Origin: Clostridiales bacterium CCNA10
Lineage (GTDB): Bacteria; Bacillota; Clostridia; Oscillospirales; Oscillospiraceae
Assembly (NCBI GenBank): GCA_003573975.1
Contig: AP018533.1
Span: forward strand, 2,418,001 to 2,482,000
Direction: 5' to 3'
Length of the DNA stretch: 64,000 bases
The first letter of the stretch is position 1; every line of letters starts with the position of its first letter. The position numbers and the translations under genes are program-made. The notes under the pieces were generated by a model, which saw only the letters and a program-made list of their open reading frames with translations, searched no databases and had not been told where the DNA came from. This document shows positions 60,933-64,000 of this stretch, piece by piece.

Positions 60933-63041
60933 TTACAGATCCTTCACTACCTTTGTCTCTCGCCCGGCCACCGGCAGGGCGCTCATGCTGTGGAGGCTCA
61001 CCCCCAAGGTGGACAGATTGTGGAGCATGGCGGAGGTGGCTGGAGGCAGAATGCCTGCCACACCAAGGCCGATGAGCACTCCGTTAAAGCCGATGACGAA
61101 GCGGTAATTGTTCTGGATGCGGTGCATCAGGGCCATGGCCAGCTGGCGCAGGCGTACCAGCTCCCACAGGCTGTCGGCAGCGATGGTGATGTCGGCGATC
61201 TCCCGGGCGATGGCCGCCCCGTCGCTGATGGCGATGCCCGCGTCCGCCTCGGAGAGGGCCGGGGAGTCGTTGATGCCGTCCCCTACCATGAGAACAGTGT
61301 GACCCTCCCGCCGGAGGGCGGCTACATAGTCCGCCTTGTCCGCCGGAAGCACTCCGGCCTGGAAATCGTCAACTCCCAGCTGTGCCGCGATGGCGGCTGC
61401 GGTGCGGGGGCTGTCCCCGGTGAGCATGACAGCGTTTTTCACGCCCAAGCCCCGCAGGGCGGAAAGCACGTCCTTCGCCTCCTCCCGCAGGGGATCGGAG
61501 ATACAGATCACGGCCGAAAGCACTCCTTCGATTGCGAGATAGAGTTGGGAATACTCCGGGGGCATGGCGTCGAACTTGGCCTGTTCGCCCTCCGGGATGG
61601 TCACCTTTTCGTCCTCAAAGATGAAGTGGGCGCTGCCGATGCGCACCTGCTCCCCATCCACCGAGCTGGCGATGCCGTGGGCCACCAAATATTCCACCCT
61701 GGCGTGGCGCTCCTCGTGGGTGAGCCCCCGGCGGTGGGCCTCCTTCACCACGGCGTTGGCCATGGAGTGGGGGAAGTGCTCTTCCAGGCAGGCAGCCAGG
61801 CGGAGCATCTCCGCTTCTTCCTTCCCGTTGAAAGGGACGATCCTCGCCACCCGGGGGCAAGCGTGGGTGAGAGTGCCGGTCTTGTCAAAGACGATGGTGT
61901 CCGCCTGGGCAACCGCCTCCAGGAATTTGCCTCCCTTGACTGTGATGTGCTCCCGTCCCGCCTCCCGCATGGCGGAGAGCACCGCCAGAGGCATAGCCAG
62001 CTTCAGGGCGCAGGAAAAGTCCACCATCAGCACCGACAGGGCTCGGGTCACATTCCGGGTGAGGGCCAGGCTCAGCAGGCTCCCGGCAAAGGTATAGGGC
62101 ACCAGCCGATCCGCCAAACTGGATGCCTTGGCCTCAGCGGCGGACTTCATCTGCTCTGACCGCTGGATCATCTCCACAATCTGGTCGTAGCGGCCCTGGC
62201 CGGAGGCCTGTTTCACCTCCAGGACGCACTCACCCTCTTCCACCACGGTGCCGGCATAGACCGCACCGCCGGGCCGTTTGGCCACGGGGACAGACTCGCC
62301 AGTGAGGGAGGCCTGATTGACGGTGATCTCTCCTTCCGCTACCACGCCGTCCAGGGGGATGACGCCCCCGGCCCGGACCACCACCCGGTCGCCGGGTTTG
62401 ATTTGGCCAATGGGGATAAGCACCTCCCCGGCCTCAGTTTTCAGCCACACCCGGTCCACATGGAGGGACAGGCTTTCCGCCAGGTCGGCCACAGACTTCT
62501 TCCTCGTCCAGTCCTCCAACAGCTCGCCGATCTCCAGCAGGAACATCACCATACCGGCAGTGCCGAAGTCCCGGCGGCCCACAGAGATCCCGATGGACAA
62601 GGCATCCAGCAGCTCCACCTTGATTTTCCCTCGGTTCAGGCAACGAAAACCCTTATGGAGAAAGGGCGTCATATGCCAGATTACCCGGGCAACCCGCAGC
62701 GGAGCGGGCAGGAACAGGGCGGCGGCCCCCTTCATCAGCACCTTGCCCACCAGTTTCTCCTGAAATTCCCGGTTCAGTTCCCGGATACTGTGACTGGGAA
62801 GGGTAACTGACTCCTCTGCCTTGGTCCAGGTGAAGCCGCCGATAGCGGAGAGGACGGTTTCCCGCTCACCCGCATAAGTCACAATGACGCAGCAAGTACG
62901 CTCATGGACGACCGCCTCTTTGGTCCAGGACTGGGCCTTCAGCCAGGTCTCCAGCAGGTCTGCTTGGCGGAGGGACATATTTTTCTGCCTCAGCCGCAGG
63001 CGCATCCGGCCTCGGCTCTCGTGTACGATGGTCGCTTTCAT
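60933..63041 (-). CDS. P1B-type heavy-metal transporting ATPase, atypical metal site
   Basis: A 702-residue pump. The N-terminal 100 residues resemble a degenerate heavy-metal-associated domain (HESRGRMRLRL) without the C-x2-C pair. Actuator TGES, phosphorylation DKTGTLT, hinge GDGINDSPAL are all present. The sixth-span motif is DFSCALKLAMP in place of the common CPC, SPC or TPC, and the nucleotide-domain HP motif reads FPHS. The exported metal cannot be assigned; the closest idea is the CtpC-like group linked to manganese or zinc. ATG at 63041 behind GAGGAGAG. Confidence 0.9.
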   Translation of the reverse strand: MKATIVHESRGRMRLRLRQKNMSLRQADLLETWLKAQSWTKEAVVHERTCCVIVTYAGERETVLSAIGGFTWTKAEESVTLPSHSIRELNREFQEKLVGKVLMKGAAALFLPAPLRVARVIWHMTPFLHKGFRCLNRGKIKVELLDALSIGISVGRRDFGTAGMVMFLLEIGELLEDWTRKKSVADLAESLSLHVDRVWLKTEAGEVLIPIGQIKPGDRVVVRAGGVIPLDGVVAEGEITVNQASLTGESVPVAKRPGGAVYAGTVVEEGECVLEVKQASGQGRYDQIVEMIQRSEQMKSAAEAKASSLADRLVPYTFAGSLLSLALTRNVTRALSVLMVDFSCALKLAMPLAVLSAMREAGREHITVKGGKFLEAVAQADTIVFDKTGTLTHACPRVARIVPFNGKEEAEMLRLAACLEEHFPHSMANAVVKEAHRRGLTHEERHARVEYLVAHGIASSVDGEQVRIGSAHFIFEDEKVTIPEGEQAKFDAMPPEYSQLYLAIEGVLSAVICISDPLREEAKDVLSALRGLGVKNAVMLTGDSPRTAAAIAAQLGVDDFQAGVLPADKADYVAALRREGHTVLMVGDGINDSPALSEADAGIAISDGAAIAREIADITIAADSLWELVRLRQLAMALMHRIQNNYRFVIGFNGVLIGLGVAGILPPATSAMLHNLSTLGVSLHSMSALPVAGRETKVVKDL

Positions 63042-63060
63042 CAAAAATCTCTCCTCATGG

Positions 63061-63086
63061 AAAAAGGGAGCCGCTTACCGGCTCCC
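63061..63086 (-). terminator. Hairpin terminator between DUF6110 and the metal ATPase gene
   Basis: GGGAGCCG (63066-63073) with CGGCTCCC (63079-63086), five-base loop, followed on the minus strand by TTTTTCC. It should reduce read-through into the ATPase gene. Confidence 0.75.
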
Positions 63087-63098
63087 TTCCGCAGTTTT

Positions 63099-63362
63099 TC
63101 AGGCCTCCTGGCCCTCTACCTGAGCCTCGGCTTCCTTGGCGGCCCGGGCCTCGTTGATGTCCTTGGCGGCGGCCAAAATGTCGGCGGCGTTCTCTTGGGC
63201 GGAGGTAACCGTCTCCATTACACAATCCTTCATCCGCAGGCCGGCAGCGGTGATGTGGGTATAGGCCTTCTTGGCGTCCTTGCTGGTGAGCAGCTTCACG
63301 CCGGCGGAGCCAAACAGGGCGCCGCCCACGAAGCAGGCCAGTCTGACATAGTGTTTCATCAT
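63099..63362 (-). CDS. DUF6110 family protein
   Basis: An 87-residue protein: a short hydrophobic N-terminal helix (LACFVGGALFGSAGVKLL), the conserved TSKDAKKAYTHITAAGLRMKD, then an Ala/Glu-rich amphipathic helix. The pattern fits DUF6110, which I know as a frequent neighbour of heavy-metal P-type ATPases in gut Firmicutes. Function unknown. AAGGAAG upstream; two adjacent ATG codons. Confidence 0.8.
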   Translation of the reverse strand: MMKHYVRLACFVGGALFGSAGVKLLTSKDAKKAYTHITAAGLRMKDCVMETVTSAQENAADILAAAKDINEARAAKEAEAQVEGQEA

Positions 63363-63389
63363 GGGGGTTTCTTCCTTTCTACTATGTAC

Positions 63390-63470
63390 TTATTTGCGTT
63401 TGTAGCCTGTGATCATCACCATGACCATGCAGATCACGGCGCCCCAGGCCCAGAAGCGATGCTGTTTCAT
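63390..63470 (-). CDS. 26-residue single-span membrane peptide
   Basis: A very short gene with an excellent ribosome site: GGAGG eight bases before the ATG. The product begins MKQHRFWAWGAV, has one hydrophobic stretch with four Met, and ends GYKRK. It lies first behind a TATAAT promoter and before DUF6110 and the metal ATPase. Similar tiny proteins accompany such ATPases as far as I recall. A regulatory or structural micropeptide is possible. Confidence 0.65.
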   Translation of the reverse strand: MKQHRFWAWGAVICMVMVMITGYKRK

Positions 63471-63520
63471 CAAGATATCCTCCTGTTGGAAAACAAACAT
63501 ATCTCTTTGCGTATTGAAGT

Positions 63521-63526
63521 ATTATA
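63521..63526 (-). promoter_or_regulatory. Extended -10 promoter of the metal-ATPase unit
   Basis: Minus-strand TGCTATAAT without a fitting -35 box, about 50 bases before the micropeptide start. The lack of a -35 fits activation, perhaps by the AraC regulator just upstream. Confidence 0.5.
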
Positions 63527-63576
63527 GCAGACACCCTGTGTAACTGCATTGCCAAATCAGCCGAGTAGCTGCCTAT

Positions 63577-64000
63577 TCAGACATTTTTTCGGTATTGGCC
63601 CGGAGTCACTCCATATTGTTGGCGGAAAGCGGCGGCAAATTGACTGACGCTGCTGTAACCCACCGCTTTTGCCACTCCTTCCAGATTTAATCCGGACGTG
63701 TTCAGCAGTTCTGCCGCCCGCTCCATCCGCCTCTGCCGCAGCCAAGTGTGAACGGGCAGACCATACAGTTGGCGGAACGCCTCCTTAAACGTGGTGGCGG
63801 AGAGACAGGCCCGGCGGCTTAGGGCAGGGATGGTGAGAGACTCATCCAGATGCGCTTCCATGTACCGACGGGTCTCCGCCAGAGACCGAACAATATTCCG
63901 ATTTGGCATCGAACCCGGGATAGTATACGTCTCCTGTTCATCCTGGGTGGAGAGCAGATAGAGCAGTTCCACCGACTTCCACACGCACCAGCGCGCCTGC
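63577..64000 (-). CDS. AraC-family regulator, N-terminal part beyond window
   Basis: The frame stays open to the window end, so only the C-terminal 140 residues are seen. They include both HTH units of the AraC domain: LTIPALSRRACLSATTFKEAFRQLYG and LEGVAKAVGYSSVSQFAAAFRQQYGVTPGQYRK. A regulator of this kind (YbtA, for example) controls IrtAB/YbtPQ-like transporter genes, and the same may hold here. Confidence 0.9.
   Translation of the reverse strand, partial: QARWCVWKSVELLYLLSTQDEQETYTIPGSMPNRNIVRSLAETRRYMEAHLDESLTIPALSRRACLSATTFKEAFRQLYGLPVHTWLRQRRMERAAELLNTSGLNLEGVAKAVGYSSVSQFAAAFRQQYGVTPGQYRKNV

Overview
The window is GC-rich and gene-dense, and looks like a chromosome segment of an anaerobic, S-layer-bearing clostridium of the Oscillospiraceae type (Flavonifractor, Lawsonibacter and Pseudoflavonifractor relatives). 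Grounds for this are Firmicute-style AGGAGG ribosome sites, TTGACA/TATAAT promoters with 17-base spacers, frequent GTG and TTG starts, four proteins with SLH cell-wall-anchoring domains, a WalRK/YycHI operon, a desulfoferrodoxin (an anaerobe's superoxide defence) and tRNA genes with encoded CCA. The genus is an inference; no rRNA gene is present.

Layout. 0-2.5 kb (minus): der (cut by the window edge) and a DUF512 radical-SAM protein. 2.6-5.8 kb (plus): a three-gene gtr operon (GtrII-like transferase, GtrB, GtrA) with a clean promoter and terminator, followed by an XRE regulator carrying a glycine-rich decapeptide-repeat tail. 6.8-16.5 kb (minus): a large SLH beta-helix surface protein with a hairpin-rich leader, murI, and the operon nudix-walR-walK-yycH-yycI. 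16.6-19.1 kb (plus): DUF1292, a 6S-like structured RNA, and a PrsA-like foldase. 19.1-20.0 kb (minus): a cysteine-rich protein of unknown function. 20.1-27.9 kb (plus): DUF4364 and a NimA-like protein; ylxM-ffh-rpsP-khpA-rimM (protein targeting and ribosome assembly); desulfoferrodoxin; an NhaC-type antiporter; a second SLH protein.

27.9-33.2 kb is a minus-strand run from nth to a radical-SAM protein, with DUF2500, a YczE-like membrane protein, rarA, a response regulator without a kinase, a Cdd1-like HhH protein and DUF951 between. 33.3-36.3 kb holds glyA and a 1501-bp IS1182-family element inserted exactly at the glyA terminator, which it duplicated. 36.3-42.6 kb is a MacAB-like exporter operon that ends in an SLH protein and starts behind four 11-bp direct repeats. 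42.6-47.1 kb has rlmA and a CprABCK-like peptide-resistance operon (ABC ATPase, two permeases, histidine kinase) without its own response regulator.

47.1-53.7 kb is visibly less GC-rich: a small terminated transcription unit, an SLH/serine beta-lactamase fusion, and a sigma-54-controlled amino-acid module (RocR-like activator, GltS-type symporter, ornithine cyclodeaminase-family enzyme). 53.7-56.1 kb holds a CmpB-type membrane protein, pyrB with a PyrI-like zinc tail, and five tRNA genes (Gly, Arg, His, Gln, Lys). After a long palindrome at 56.15 kb comes a minus-strand accessory cluster to the window end: AraC regulator, a 26-residue membrane peptide, DUF6110, a P1B-type metal ATPase, a small membrane protein, a TetR regulator and two IrtAB/YbtPQ-like ABC half-transporters. 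It reads as a metal or metallophore handling unit.

The main connecting ideas are that the lone response regulator at 29.3 kb may serve the lone kinase at 46.2 kb; that both ABC operons at 36.5 and 43.6 kb have 11-bp-spaced repeats at their promoters; and that the exporter operon, the gtr operon and the SLH proteins point to heavy investment in the cell surface.
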